From contig JAHBWF010000033.1 in NCBI GenBank assembly GCA_019637105.1, forward strand, positions 1-58,489: a stretch of DNA of 58,489 nucleotides, read 5' to 3'. Position 1 is the first letter of the stretch. Every line of letters begins with the position of its first letter. The notes under the pieces were generated by a model, which saw only the letters and a list, made by a program, of their open reading frames with translations, was not told where the DNA came from and did not search any database. This DNA comes from Labilithrix sp. GTDB taxonomy: Bacteria; Myxococcota_A; Polyangia; Polyangiales; Polyangiaceae. Position numbers and translations under genes: made by a program. This document shows positions 26,991 to 34,436 of this stretch, piece by piece.

Positions 26991-27052
26991 CGCGGCGACG
27001 AGGCCGTCGCCGCGACGGCGGGTCCGTCCTCCGCCCGCGCGAGGCGCGGGCG
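26991..27052. terminator. two adjacent GC hairpins between convergent genes
   Basis: A 10-bp stem with a 4-nt loop (26991-27014, arms CGCGGCGACG / CGTCGCCGCG) is followed by a 9-bp stem with a 3-nt loop (27032-27052, arms CGCCCGCGC / GCGCGGGCG). They lie between the serC stop (26919) and the convergent stop at 27056. No T-tract. Confidence 0.5.
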
Positions 27053-27055
27053 CGA

Positions 27056-27274
27056 TCAGCCCTTCTTCTTGGCGAGGTGCGCGGTGACGTGCTTCTCGAG
27101 CGCCTCGGCGACGGCCGGGGCGACGCCGTCGCCGCGGGACCACTGCGACGCCTTCACGAGGGACGTCTGCGCGGCCGCGGCGAGGTGCGCGCGACGGTGC
27201 CGCGAGAGCTTCGCGAACGCGGTCTGGGTCTCGGAGGGAACGTTCTTGAGGGCGGGCTGAAGGAATCCACGCAT
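27056..27274 (-). CDS. small hypothetical protein, 72 aa
   Basis: Short basic protein (MRGFLQPALKNVPSET at the start, HLAKKKG at the end) with helical, Ala-rich character and no Cys. Gene size, direction and GC3 match its neighbours, and it lies 20 nt after the AsmA-like gene on the same strand, so cotranscription is likely. No family recognised. It could be a nucleic-acid-binding or ribosome-associated small protein, but that is speculation from its charge. Confidence 0.55.
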   Translation of the reverse strand: MRGFLQPALKNVPSETQTAFAKLSRHRRAHLAAAAQTSLVKASQWSRGDGVAPAVAEALEKHVTAHLAKKKG

Positions 27275-27294
27275 GGCCAGCGCTTCATAGCAGG

Positions 27295-28551
27295 TCACAT
27301 GCCGAAGATCGACACGCCGCACGTCTCCTTCGCCGTCCAGCTCAGGGTGGCCGCCTCCGGCGCGGCCGTGTCGTACGTCACGGCGCCGGAGGCGTCGACC
27401 GCGCCGGTCACCCGGAGCGCGCCGGTCGTCTGGCCGAGGGCCTGCAGGGTCGCGGCCAGCGGGCCCATGTTCTTCGCCTCGGCCCGGGCGAGCTGCTCGC
27501 AGGGCGTCGGGAGCGTCTTGAAGACGGCGTCGAGCTGGAACCCGCCGGCGTACGGCGTGACGGTCCCGGTCACGCCCGCGACGAACGGTCCGAGCGTGAC
27601 GTTCGTTTTCGCCAGCTCGAGGGGCCTGCCGTCCGCGCTCGCCGCGGTGCCCTCCAGGTGGACGTCGATCGCGCGCGAGAGCCCCTTCGGCCGGAGGCCC
27701 CAGAGCGTCGCCTCGAACGTCAGCTCCGATCGCGCGCTCTCGGAGAGCGCGCCGCGGAGCGAGAGCTGGACGTCGATCGCGGGCTCGGCCGGCAGGCCGA
27801 GCGCCGACGGCTTGACGCCGAGCTTGTCGAACGACGAGCGCGGCACGTTGACGGCGAGCTCGGTCACGCCGGACCGCGGCCAGATGAGGAGCGCGCTCGG
27901 CCCGTCGGGCACCGGCGGATCGAAGGCGACGCGCACGCGCGAGGTCCCGCCGCTCCGCTCGAAGGTGCTCGCCCACGGGCCGAGCTCGGCCTTCGGCGTC
28001 GTGAGCTCGAAGCGGCCGACGCTCCCGTGGACGTCCTCGACGCCGGCGCCGTGCGACTCGACGTCGACCGCGACGTCGGAGGCCGCGAGGCGCTCGCCCG
28101 CGGGTCCTTCCCAGGTGAGGCGCGCGCCGACGATCGACAGGCGGCGCGGCTTCGCCGGCGTCCCGGCGAACCGGCGGCGATGATCGGCCAGGATGGCCGC
28201 GAGGCCGACCTCGAGGTCCTGCCGCGGTCCCTCGAGCCGGGCCTCGAGGCCGGCGACGCGCGCGTCCGTGGCCGAGAGGCCGGCGAGGTGGATCTCGCGG
28301 ACCCGCGCCGAGAGCCCGGGGGTGCGGGTGGCCTTGGCGGTCACGTCGCGGAGGGTGACGCCGTCGAGGCCGACGCCGACGCGGTCGACGGTGAGCTCGA
28401 AGCCCGCCTCGCGCGCCTCCGCGATCGCGCGGGCGCGGACGATGCTGGGCAAGAGGAGGAGGAAGACCACCGCGCCGACGACCGGCACGACCGCGAGCGC
28501 CGCGACGACGCCGACGCCGTAGCGACCCTTCTTCTGTCCGGGCGCGCCCAC
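27295..28551 (-). CDS. AsmA/GspN-like membrane-anchored protein
   Basis: 418-aa protein with one N-terminal transmembrane helix (VVAALAVVPVVGAVVFLLLL) and a large beta-rich periplasmic part whose repeated amphipathic strands resemble AsmA-like or GspN-like proteins in lipid transport and the envelope. Characteristic phrases are GLDGVTLRDVTAKA near the N-terminus and VNVTLGPFVAGVTGTV-type strands later. Two Cys (TPCEQLARA, KETCGVSIFGM) are near the end. The start is a GTG at 28551. A TATACT hexamer ends only 7 nt upstream, so a leaderless transcript is conceivable. Divergent from the cyclase gene. Confidence 0.72.
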   Translation of the reverse strand: MGAPGQKKGRYGVGVVAALAVVPVVGAVVFLLLLPSIVRARAIAEAREAGFELTVDRVGVGLDGVTLRDVTAKATRTPGLSARVREIHLAGLSATDARVAGLEARLEGPRQDLEVGLAAILADHRRRFAGTPAKPRRLSIVGARLTWEGPAGERLAASDVAVDVESHGAGVEDVHGSVGRFELTTPKAELGPWASTFERSGGTSRVRVAFDPPVPDGPSALLIWPRSGVTELAVNVPRSSFDKLGVKPSALGLPAEPAIDVQLSLRGALSESARSELTFEATLWGLRPKGLSRAIDVHLEGTAASADGRPLELAKTNVTLGPFVAGVTGTVTPYAGGFQLDAVFKTLPTPCEQLARAEAKNMGPLAATLQALGQTTGALRVTGAVDASGAVTYDTAAPEAATLSWTAKETCGVSIFGM

Positions 28552-28558
28552 GGTCGTG

Positions 28559-28566
28559 AGTATAGT
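28559..28566. promoter_or_regulatory. possible divergent -10 elements between 28551 and 28584
   Basis: The 32-nt divergent gap contains AGTATAGT, readable as TATACT on the minus strand and TATAGT on the plus strand. Each sits at a reasonable distance from its start codon. No convincing -35 on either side. Confidence 0.3.
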
Positions 28567-28583
28567 GGTACTTTGGCCGCCCG

Positions 28584-30419
28584 ATGCGCTCCGTGGTCGT
28601 AACGTCGACGATCACCCTCGCGTCCGCGCCGCCGGACGTGTGGCCCCTCATCACCGACACCGATCGTGCCAACAGGCTCGTCATCGGCAGCAGCAACGTC
28701 TACCGGCCCATCGAGCCCGGCTCGAAGAGCAGCGCGCGCTTCGTGGTCGAGGCGCGCGCGGCCGGCTTCTCGATGAGCTACGAGGAGGCGCCGTTCGAGT
28801 GGACGCTCAACAAGTCGTTCAGCGTCTACCGCAAGATGCGCAACGGGCCGCTCCACGCGTACACCTACGGCGTCACGCTCGAGCCGAGCCGCGACGGCGG
28901 GACGCGCGCCACGCTTCGGCTCGAGCTCGAGCCGCGCCACTGGGCGCTCCAACCCGTCGCGCGGCTCCAGGGCAAGCGCATCGTGGCCGGCATGGCGCGC
29001 CTCGCCGAGTCGATCGACGCCCACCTCCGCGACCACGCGCCGAGCCCGTACCTCAAGCCGTCGTCTCCCGCCAACGCGGAGCGCCTCGACTTCGCGCGCC
29101 GCGAGCTCGGCAAGCGCGGCCTCGACGCGGGCGTGGTCGAGGCGATCGTCGAGCTCATCCGGACGGCGCCGGACGCCGATCTCGTCCGCGTCCGGCCCTT
29201 CGAGCTCGCCCGCGACCGCGGCCTCGACGGGCGCGAGACGCTCCGCGCGCTCCTCCACGCCGTGACGCTCGGGATCGTCGAGCTCCGCTGGGCGCTCGTC
29301 TGCCCGAGCTGCCGGACGGCGAACGATCAGGTGACCTCGCTCGCCGACGTCGGGAGCGAGAGCCACTGCCAGCTCTGCGACCTGTCGTACGGCGTCGAGC
29401 TCGATCGCGCCGTCGAGGCGACCTTCGTCCCGCACCCGAGCGTCCGCGAGGTGACGAACCGGATGTTCTGCATCGGCGGGCCCTGGCGGACGCCGCACGT
29501 CGTCGTGCAAGCCGTCGTCGGCGAGGGCGAGGCGCGGACGCTCGAGGCCCCGTCCGAGCCCGGCCGCTACCGCCTCTTCGCGCGGGGCGGCGCGGTGGCC
29601 TCGCTCGAGGTCGCCGCGGGCGCGCCCGCGCGGGCCGAGGCTCGGCTCGAGGGGGGCGCGCTGTCCCCCGCGGAGCTCCGCGTCGCGCCCGAGGGGCAGG
29701 TGGTCGTGGTCAACGCGACCCCCGCGCAGCTCCACGTGAAGATCGAGCGCCTCGGCTACGCCACGCTGGCGGCGACGGCGCACGTCGTCACCACGATGAC
29801 CGAGTTCCGCCGCCTCTTCTCGAAGGACCTCCTCAAGCCGAGCACCCCGCTGAAGGTCGCGAGCTCGACGATCCTCTTCAGCGACCTCACCGGCTCGACC
29901 GCGCTCTACACGGCCGCCGGAGACGCGGCGGCGTTCCGGCTCGTCGACGATCACTTCGACGTGCTCCGGAGGGTGATCGACGCGCACGGAGGCGTGGTCG
30001 TGAAGACGATGGGCGACGCGGTCATGGCCGCGTTCGTCGACCCGCTCGGCGGAGTGCGCGCGGCGATCGCGTGCCTGCACGCCTTCGAGGAGTTCCGCGT
30101 CGACGCCGCCAACGGCGAGCTCACCGGCATCAAGCTCGGGCTCTTCACCGGGCCCTGCTACGTCGTCACGGCGAACGACGCGATCGACTACTTCGGGCAG
30201 ACCGTGAACTGCGCCGCGCGCGTCCAGCACTGCGCCGAGACCGGGCAGATCGTCTTCGAGGAGGACGTGTACGCGCGCCTCGCGGACGAGGACAAGGCGA
30301 AGCTCCGGCTGATCGAGCGCGTCGAGACGCGGGTGAAGGGCGTCGAGCACGCGCTCAGGCTCGTGCGGACGCGGCTCGCGGTCGACGTCGTCAGCGAGCG
30401 CGCCGCGCGCGCGGTGTGA
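28584..30419 (+). CDS. class III adenylate/guanylate cyclase with N-terminal SRPBCC domain
   Basis: 611-aa fusion. Residues 1-150 look like an SRPBCC (START-like) ligand-binding domain (ASAPPDVWPLITDTDRANRL). Residues about 155-420 contain a helical region, a zinc-ribbon-like CPSC...CQLC pair (about 240-265) and a beta domain, as in DUF5939-type proteins. From about residue 425 there is a class III catalytic domain: FSDLTGSTALY (metal Asp), KTMGDAVMAAF (second metal Asp) and NCAARV (Asn and Arg for ribose and transition state). It should therefore make cAMP or cGMP. No membrane segment. The combination suggests a cyclase controlled by a lipid-like or hydrophobic ligand, which is inference. 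Confidence 0.85.
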   Translation: MRSVVVTSTITLASAPPDVWPLITDTDRANRLVIGSSNVYRPIEPGSKSSARFVVEARAAGFSMSYEEAPFEWTLNKSFSVYRKMRNGPLHAYTYGVTLEPSRDGGTRATLRLELEPRHWALQPVARLQGKRIVAGMARLAESIDAHLRDHAPSPYLKPSSPANAERLDFARRELGKRGLDAGVVEAIVELIRTAPDADLVRVRPFELARDRGLDGRETLRALLHAVTLGIVELRWALVCPSCRTANDQVTSLADVGSESHCQLCDLSYGVELDRAVEATFVPHPSVREVTNRMFCIGGPWRTPHVVVQAVVGEGEARTLEAPSEPGRYRLFARGGAVASLEVAAGAPARAEARLEGGALSPAELRVAPEGQVVVVNATPAQLHVKIERLGYATLAATAHVVTTMTEFRRLFSKDLLKPSTPLKVASSTILFSDLTGSTALYTAAGDAAAFRLVDDHFDVLRRVIDAHGGVVVKTMGDAVMAAFVDPLGGVRAAIACLHAFEEFRVDAANGELTGIKLGLFTGPCYVVTANDAIDYFGQTVNCAARVQHCAETGQIVFEEDVYARLADEDKAKLRLIERVETRVKGVEHALRLVRTRLAVDVVSERAARAV

Positions 30420-30453
30420 GCCGGCGGGCGTTCGTCACGAGCGAAGGGCGCGT

Positions 30454-30479
30454 CGAGCCCGAGAGCGGTCTCGGGCTCG
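30454..30479. terminator. strong GC hairpin between convergent genes
   Basis: Perfect 11-bp stem (CGAGCCCGAGA / TCTCGGGCTCG) with a 4-nt loop, between the cyclase stop (30419) and the convergent EAL-protein stop (30486). No T-tract. Confidence 0.6.
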
Positions 30480-30485
30480 CCGGGG

Positions 30486-31679
30486 TCACCACGGGTAGGT
30501 GCTCGCGCGCCGGCCCTCCTCGGGGCGGCCGAGCAAGAACCCCTGGAGGTACTCGCACCCGAGGTCGAGCATGCACGAGAGCTCCTCGGTGGTCTCGATG
30601 CCCTCCGCGACGACGCGCATCTGGAGATCGCGGCAGAGGCCGGCGATGCGCCCGACGATGAGGCGCTTCACGCTCGACGATTCGATCCCGCGCACGAGCG
30701 ACATGTCGAGCTTCACGATCTCGGGCTCGAACGTCGCGAAGCTCGTGAGGCCCGCGTAGCCCGCGCCGAGGTCGTCGATCGCGATCTTGTACCCGCGCTG
30801 CCGGAGCTCGGCGGTGCGCTGCCTGGCGTCGCTGATGTCGCTGATGGCGGCCCGCTCGGTGATCTCGAGCACGACCCGGTGCGCGAGCCTGGTGAGCGGG
30901 GCGTTCGCGTCGAACAGATCGTCGTCGAGCAGGTCCGCGGCGTGGAGGTTGACGAAGACGAGCTCGCCGCCGTCGGCCGCCTCGAAGGCGGCGGCGGTGC
31001 GCTCGCGGACGCACCGGCCGACGTCGTGGATGCGATCGAGCCGCTCCGCGGCGTCGAGCACGGCCCCGGGCGTCGGCATCGTCGGCTCGTTCGAGCGCAT
31101 CAGCGCCTCGAACCCGATGGTCGTGCGAGAGCGCCCGTCGACGATCGGCTGGAAGGCGATCCTCATCGACGCGAGCGCCCGATCGAAGCTCGTCGTGAGC
31201 GCGGCTTGCTCGTTCGAGGCGTGCGATCCGCCGAGCCCGGCGTCGATGGCCTCGCGCTTCGCCCGGGCGAGCGCCGCGAGCTTGGCCGCGCGGGCGAGCG
31301 CGGCGTCGAGCACGCCGACGTCGAACGGCTTCTTGATGTACGTCAGCGCGCCGAGGTCCATGGCCTCGATCGCGCTGTCGACGTTGGGGAGGCCGGTCAT
31401 CAAGATGACGGGGACGTCGAGGTCGGCGGAGCGGACGAGCCGGAGCAGATCGATCCCGTTCATCCCGTGGAGGTGGATGTCGCTCAGGACGACGTCGAAC
31501 CGATCGGCCCTCAAGCGCTCCGCGGCGCTCGCGCCGTCCGCGAGCGCCGTGACCTCGAAGCGGCGCGCGAGCATGCGCACGAGCGCCTCGCGGAGCGAGG
31601 TGTCGTCCTCGACGAGGAGGAGCCGGGGAGGAGCGGCGGGCCTGGGGGCACTTCTCGGCGGGTGGGGCGACACGGACAT
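30486..31679 (-). CDS. response regulator with EAL (c-di-GMP phosphodiesterase) domain
   Basis: 397 aa. Residues 15-140 are a receiver domain: acidic pair in LLVEDDTSL, phospho-Asp in VVLSDIHLHGMNG, Thr in ILMTGLPN and Lys in TYIKKPFD. Residues about 165-390 are an EAL domain with all catalytic positions: FEAL, VNLHAADLL, LEITERAAI, IAIDDLGAGYAG, IVKLDMSLV, VVAEGIE and LQGFLLGRP. It should hydrolyse c-di-GMP when phosphorylated by an unidentified kinase. Start at the ATG at 31679; the longer upstream frame runs through promoter-like DNA. Divergent from the GNAT gene. Confidence 0.92.
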   Translation of the reverse strand: MSVSPHPPRSAPRPAAPPRLLLVEDDTSLREALVRMLARRFEVTALADGASAAERLRADRFDVVLSDIHLHGMNGIDLLRLVRSADLDVPVILMTGLPNVDSAIEAMDLGALTYIKKPFDVGVLDAALARAAKLAALARAKREAIDAGLGGSHASNEQAALTTSFDRALASMRIAFQPIVDGRSRTTIGFEALMRSNEPTMPTPGAVLDAAERLDRIHDVGRCVRERTAAAFEAADGGELVFVNLHAADLLDDDLFDANAPLTRLAHRVVLEITERAAISDISDARQRTAELRQRGYKIAIDDLGAGYAGLTSFATFEPEIVKLDMSLVRGIESSSVKRLIVGRIAGLCRDLQMRVVAEGIETTEELSCMLDLGCEYLQGFLLGRPEEGRRASTYPW

Positions 31680-31719
31680 CAAGGTCGGCCCCAGTAAAGC
31701 GCAGCTGTCATGGTTGTCG

Positions 31720-31830
31720 TTGCTCAATCGGGATGATCGACGATTGTCCCGAAAAAAATCCGGACGCGGCCGATCGAGATACGGCCCGAGCTTACTGCCA
31801 TAATCGGGGAATTTACTCCCGATTCCTTGG
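31720..31830. promoter_or_regulatory. AT-richer divergent control region with two dyads
   Basis: The 184-nt gap between the divergent EAL and GNAT genes is visibly less GC-rich than its surroundings. It holds a TCGGGA...TCCCGA inverted repeat followed by seven A (about 31724-31756) and an AATCGGG-N9-CCCGATT dyad at 31802-31824. A CATAAT near 31797 could be a -10 for the plus-strand genes, but the -35 is poor. Confidence 0.35.
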
Positions 31831-31863
31831 CCCACGCGCGGCGGCGACGGTACCTCTACGCGG

Positions 31864-32532
31864 ATGTCGCACGAAGCGCGCGCCCGCGAGAACGAGGCCC
31901 CCGAGTCCGGCGTCCGGCGCGCGAGTGAAGACTCGAGTCCGCACCGTTCGATGTCCCAAAGGCTGTGGGGGATCGACTGGAGGAGCGTCCTGCCGTGGCA
32001 GCTCGACGAGATCCGCGTCGAGTACGCGCGCCTCGCCGACGTGCTCCCGTTCATGGCTGAGCTCTTCCCCCGGACGTTCAACACCGGCAAGCAGTGGCTG
32101 GAAGAGGAGATGACCGAGGCGAAGCGTCGCTTCGGCGAGGAGATGGACGTCTTCGTCTTCCGCGACGGCGAGAAGATCGTCGGCGTCGTCACCGGCAACC
32201 CGTCGGACTGGTCGACCTACTACTGGCGCGTAGCCGGGATCCTGCCCGAGTACCGGCGGCAGGCCCTGCTCACCCGCTTCACGGAGCGCTGCTACGCGCC
32301 CTTCCGCGCGGCGGGCGTCCGGCGGATGGAGGTCGACACCTCGCCGGGCAACCGCGCGATGGTGCGCCACCTCAGCGGCCAGGGCCTCTTCGTGACCGCG
32401 ACGATGAGCTCGGAGCGCTGGGGGCAGGTCCTCCGGTTCACGAAGTTTCTGGACGAAGACGCGGAGCGCACGTTCACGACTCAGTTCCTCGACATCAACA
32501 CCACGCCGAACGCGGAAAGGAGGCAGCGATGA
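31864..32532 (+). CDS. GNAT-family N-acetyltransferase
   Basis: 222 aa. Residues about 55-190 have a GNAT fold: FVFRDGEKIVGVVTGNPSDW, the strand and acetyl-CoA loop region around VAGILPEYRRQALLTRF, and the C-terminal strands (VDTSPGNRAMVRHLSGQGLF). The family transfers an acyl group from acyl-CoA to an amine. The first 29 residues are charged and dispensable-looking, so translation could start at Met30 (31951). The stop is embedded in the start of a 9-codon ORF (ATGA). The order GNAT, tiny ORF, HDO, YcaO suggests it modifies a peptide or its product, which is inference. Confidence 0.8.
   Translation: MSHEARARENEAPESGVRRASEDSSPHRSMSQRLWGIDWRSVLPWQLDEIRVEYARLADVLPFMAELFPRTFNTGKQWLEEEMTEAKRRFGEEMDVFVFRDGEKIVGVVTGNPSDWSTYYWRVAGILPEYRRQALLTRFTERCYAPFRAAGVRRMEVDTSPGNRAMVRHLSGQGLFVTATMSSERWGQVLRFTKFLDEDAERTFTTQFLDINTTPNAERRQR
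32516..32523 (+). promoter_or_regulatory. near-ideal Shine-Dalgarno of the 9-codon ORF
   Basis: AAAGGAGG ends 5 nt before the ATG at 32529, close to the perfect anti-SD complement. It is the strongest ribosome site I saw in this part of the window, lies inside the GNAT codons, and drives only the 9-codon ORF, not the next large gene 107 nt away. Confidence 0.8.
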
Positions 32533-32558
32533 AGAAGTTTGCACGCGCGACTTTCTGA
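32529..32558 (+). CDS. 9-residue peptide MKKFARATF, candidate precursor peptide
   Basis: A 30-nt ORF (nine codons and a TGA stop) encoding MKKFARATF. Its ATG overlaps the GNAT stop as ATGA. It has an excellent ribosome site, and a 13-bp hairpin starts 8 nt after its stop. Codons include TTT, GCA and ACT, which are rare in this GC-rich genome, so the sequence is not simply background drift. Downstream come HDO-type and YcaO-type enzymes, classes known to act on peptides. I infer a very small modified-peptide precursor. The alternative is a leader peptide for translational coupling or attenuation. No homologue can be recognised at this length. Confidence 0.6.
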   Translation: MKKFARATF

Positions 32559-32566
32559 CGAGCCGC

Positions 32567-32598
32567 GGGCGTGGCCTCGTCCGATCGAGGTCACGCCC
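32567..32598 (+). terminator. 13-bp hairpin between the tiny ORF and the HDO gene
   Basis: Arms GGGCGTGGCCTCG and CGAGGTCACGCCC pair over 13 bp (one G-U) around a 6-nt loop. No T-tract follows. Its placement suggests a partial terminator or mRNA-stabilising element that would raise the peptide message over the downstream enzyme genes. Confidence 0.55.
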
Positions 32599-32635
32599 CG
32601 CCCACCCTCCGTCGTCGTCCACCGAGAGAGAGATC

Positions 32636-33340
32636 ATGATCGCTGACGCGCTCCGCGCCGACATCGAGACGTTCGCCAAGACCAAGTCCCGTCAGAACCT
32701 GCTCTTCCAGATGGCGGAGGGCGGAAACGTCGACGCGGTCTGCATCCGCGCCTACCTGACGAACCTGCACTACCTGCTGCGCCACACGCCGATCTGCCTC
32801 GTGCGCGCGCGCAAGCTCGCCCTCGCGCGCGGCGACCACGAGCTGGCCGAGCACTTCAAGCACAAGCTCGTCGAGGAGGCGGGGCACTTCCGCTGGGCGG
32901 AGGACGACCTCGCCTCGCTGCCCACGTCCGTCGAGGCGAGCCCCGGCGTGCTCCCGTCGATGGAGCGGCACGTCGCGTTCGTCGTCGAGACGATCGACGA
33001 GGACCCCACGCTCTTCCTCGCGTACATCCTCTTCGGCGAGTACTTCACGGTCGTCGTCGGGCCCGAGTGGCTCCGCCTCCTCGAAGAGCGGTGCGGGATC
33101 CCGCGGTCGTCGATGACGGTGATCGACAAACACATCGAGATCGACCGAGGCCACGTCGAGGAGGCGCTCGACTCCATCGACGACCTCGTCGGCGATCCGC
33201 GCATGCTCCCGCGCATGCGCGAGGTGCTCCGCGACTCGATGGATCACTTCTACGCGTTCTGCACGGAGCTCGCCGAGGTCCACGGCCGCGCGAGCGAGCC
33301 CGTCCTCCGCGGTCGCGCCGCCCATGTTCCGGCTGCCTGA
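32636..33340 (+). CDS. haem-oxygenase-like diiron enzyme (HDO-type, iron-containing redox enzyme family)
   Basis: 234-aa all-helical protein. Metal-ligand pattern: Glu80/Glu81 and His84 in KLVEEAGHFRW, Glu135 in LFGEYFTVV, and the HxxxDxxH motif His166/Asp170/His173 in DKHIEIDRGHVEE. This is the arrangement of haem-oxygenase-like diiron oxidases/oxygenases such as CADD, UndA and SznF, which activate O2 for N-oxygenation, C-C cleavage or related chemistry. No PQQ- or haem-specific features. The start has GAGAGAG just upstream. It overlaps the YcaO gene by 17 nt and follows the tiny ORF and hairpin. Its substrate is unknown; a peptide is inferred from context. Confidence 0.82.
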   Translation: MIADALRADIETFAKTKSRQNLLFQMAEGGNVDAVCIRAYLTNLHYLLRHTPICLVRARKLALARGDHELAEHFKHKLVEEAGHFRWAEDDLASLPTSVEASPGVLPSMERHVAFVVETIDEDPTLFLAYILFGEYFTVVVGPEWLRLLEERCGIPRSSMTVIDKHIEIDRGHVEEALDSIDDLVGDPRMLPRMREVLRDSMDHFYAFCTELAEVHGRASEPVLRGRAAHVPAA

Positions 33341-34358
33341 GGGCTGGTCGCCCCCCGAGAGCTGCGAGGACGTCGTCGTCGCGGACGGCCTCGCCATCCG
33401 CCGCGCGGGGATCGCGAGCGTCGCGCCCGACGGCGAGGAGATCACCGGCTCCGCCGCGTCGCTCGAGCGCGGCGGCGCGCCCGACGACGCGACGCCCGCG
33501 TCGAGGAGCTGGTTCGAGCTGCTGGAGCGCGCGAGCGTCGTCGAGGCGCTGCGCGCTCCCGCGTCCGAGCACGCGCTCCGGACCGCCGGCGGCCTCGCCG
33601 TGCGGGCGTGCGCGCACCGCGAGCTCTTCCCCGAGAGCGACGAGCCGGCGCGGTGGCGTCCGGCGCGCTCGAACGGCGTCGCGATCCACTCGGACTGGTC
33701 CCGGGCGTGCCAGCGCGCCCTCTGGGAGCTGGCCGAGCGCGATCGCGTGCTCGCGTCGTGGTACGGCTACACGCGGCCCGAGCGCCTCGACGGCGAGGTC
33801 GTCGAGGTCGCGGGCGCGACGCCCAGCTACGAGTGGTCGACCTGGGCGTTCCCCGAGCCGCGCGCGGGCTCGTTCTCGCGCGGCCTCGAGGTCGTGGGCG
33901 TTTTCGGGTTCCCCACGCGATCCGGCGCGCCCCTCGCGCTCGGCTTCGCGGCGCGGCCGGAGCGGCGCGCCGCGGTGGACGCCGCGACGCGCGAGGCGAT
34001 CCAGGTCCTCGGGTTCCTCTGGGGAGAGCCGATCGCGGAGCCGTCGCCGCGCGTGGAGCCGACGGCGATGGGGCACCTCGACTTCCATCAGGCGCCCTCG
34101 CGGCACCCGCAGCTCCGCTCGTGGCTCGCGGGAGAGCACGTCCGGTACGTCGCCGAGCGCCCTCGTGGCGCGACGCGTCGTGACGGCGAGGCGGACGACG
34201 GCGACGAGGTCCTGTTCGTCGATCTCACGCCGCCGTGGCTCGTGGGCGGCGCGCGCGTGGTGAAGGCCGTGTGCGCGTCGGCGCATCGGCTCCTCTTCGG
34301 CGACGCGCCGTTCGGCGCGCATCTGCCCGTGGAGCGGCGTATCCACCCGATCTCTTGA
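33324..34358 (+). CDS. YcaO-family protein
   Basis: 344 aa. YcaO proteins use ATP to activate peptide backbone amides, giving azolines, thioamides or amidines. The family features here are the first helix SWFELLERAS (about residues 62-71), SNGVAIHSDWSRACQRALWE with LAERD (about 116-140, the ATP/Mg-binding E-x-x-x-R/ER region), the segment HPQLRSWLAGEHVRYVAE and the closing block TPPWLVGGARVVKAVC near ERRIHPIS. It is shorter than most YcaOs and lacks the PxPxP tail of azoline-forming ones. I see no E1-like, TfuA, dehydrogenase or RRE partner nearby. It overlaps the HDO gene. Recognition is by eye, so a profile search should confirm it. Confidence 0.75.
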   Translation: MFRLPEGWSPPESCEDVVVADGLAIRRAGIASVAPDGEEITGSAASLERGGAPDDATPASRSWFELLERASVVEALRAPASEHALRTAGGLAVRACAHRELFPESDEPARWRPARSNGVAIHSDWSRACQRALWELAERDRVLASWYGYTRPERLDGEVVEVAGATPSYEWSTWAFPEPRAGSFSRGLEVVGVFGFPTRSGAPLALGFAARPERRAAVDAATREAIQVLGFLWGEPIAEPSPRVEPTAMGHLDFHQAPSRHPQLRSWLAGEHVRYVAERPRGATRRDGEADDGDEVLFVDLTPPWLVGGARVVKAVCASAHRLLFGDAPFGAHLPVERRIHPIS

Positions 34359-34379
34359 TCGTCTCTCCCGATCGTCGCG

Positions 34380-34394
34380 GCGCAACGTTTGCGC
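34380..34394. promoter_or_regulatory. small dyad before the signalling fusion gene
   Basis: GCGCAACGTTTGCGC, two 6-nt arms around CGT, sits in the 78-nt gap between the YcaO stop and the kinase start. It could be an operator. Confidence 0.3.
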
Positions 34395-34436
34395 GTTCCT
34401 CGAAGGCGCCACCCGGGGTAGCCTGGCCGGGCAGTG

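Noticed and set aside
31724-31757. Rho-independent terminator (inverted repeat plus seven A) in the EAL/GNAT gap
   Set aside because: Only minus-strand reading gives T residues, and there they come before the stem rather than after it. It lies upstream of both genes and is more likely part of the control region.
32529-32558. Reading the 9-codon ORF as a chance by-product of the GNAT stop
   Set aside because: Kept as a finding rather than dismissed: the AAAGGAGG spacing, the hairpin after it and the enzyme neighbours together are more than the ATGA overlap alone would give by chance, although the possibility remains.
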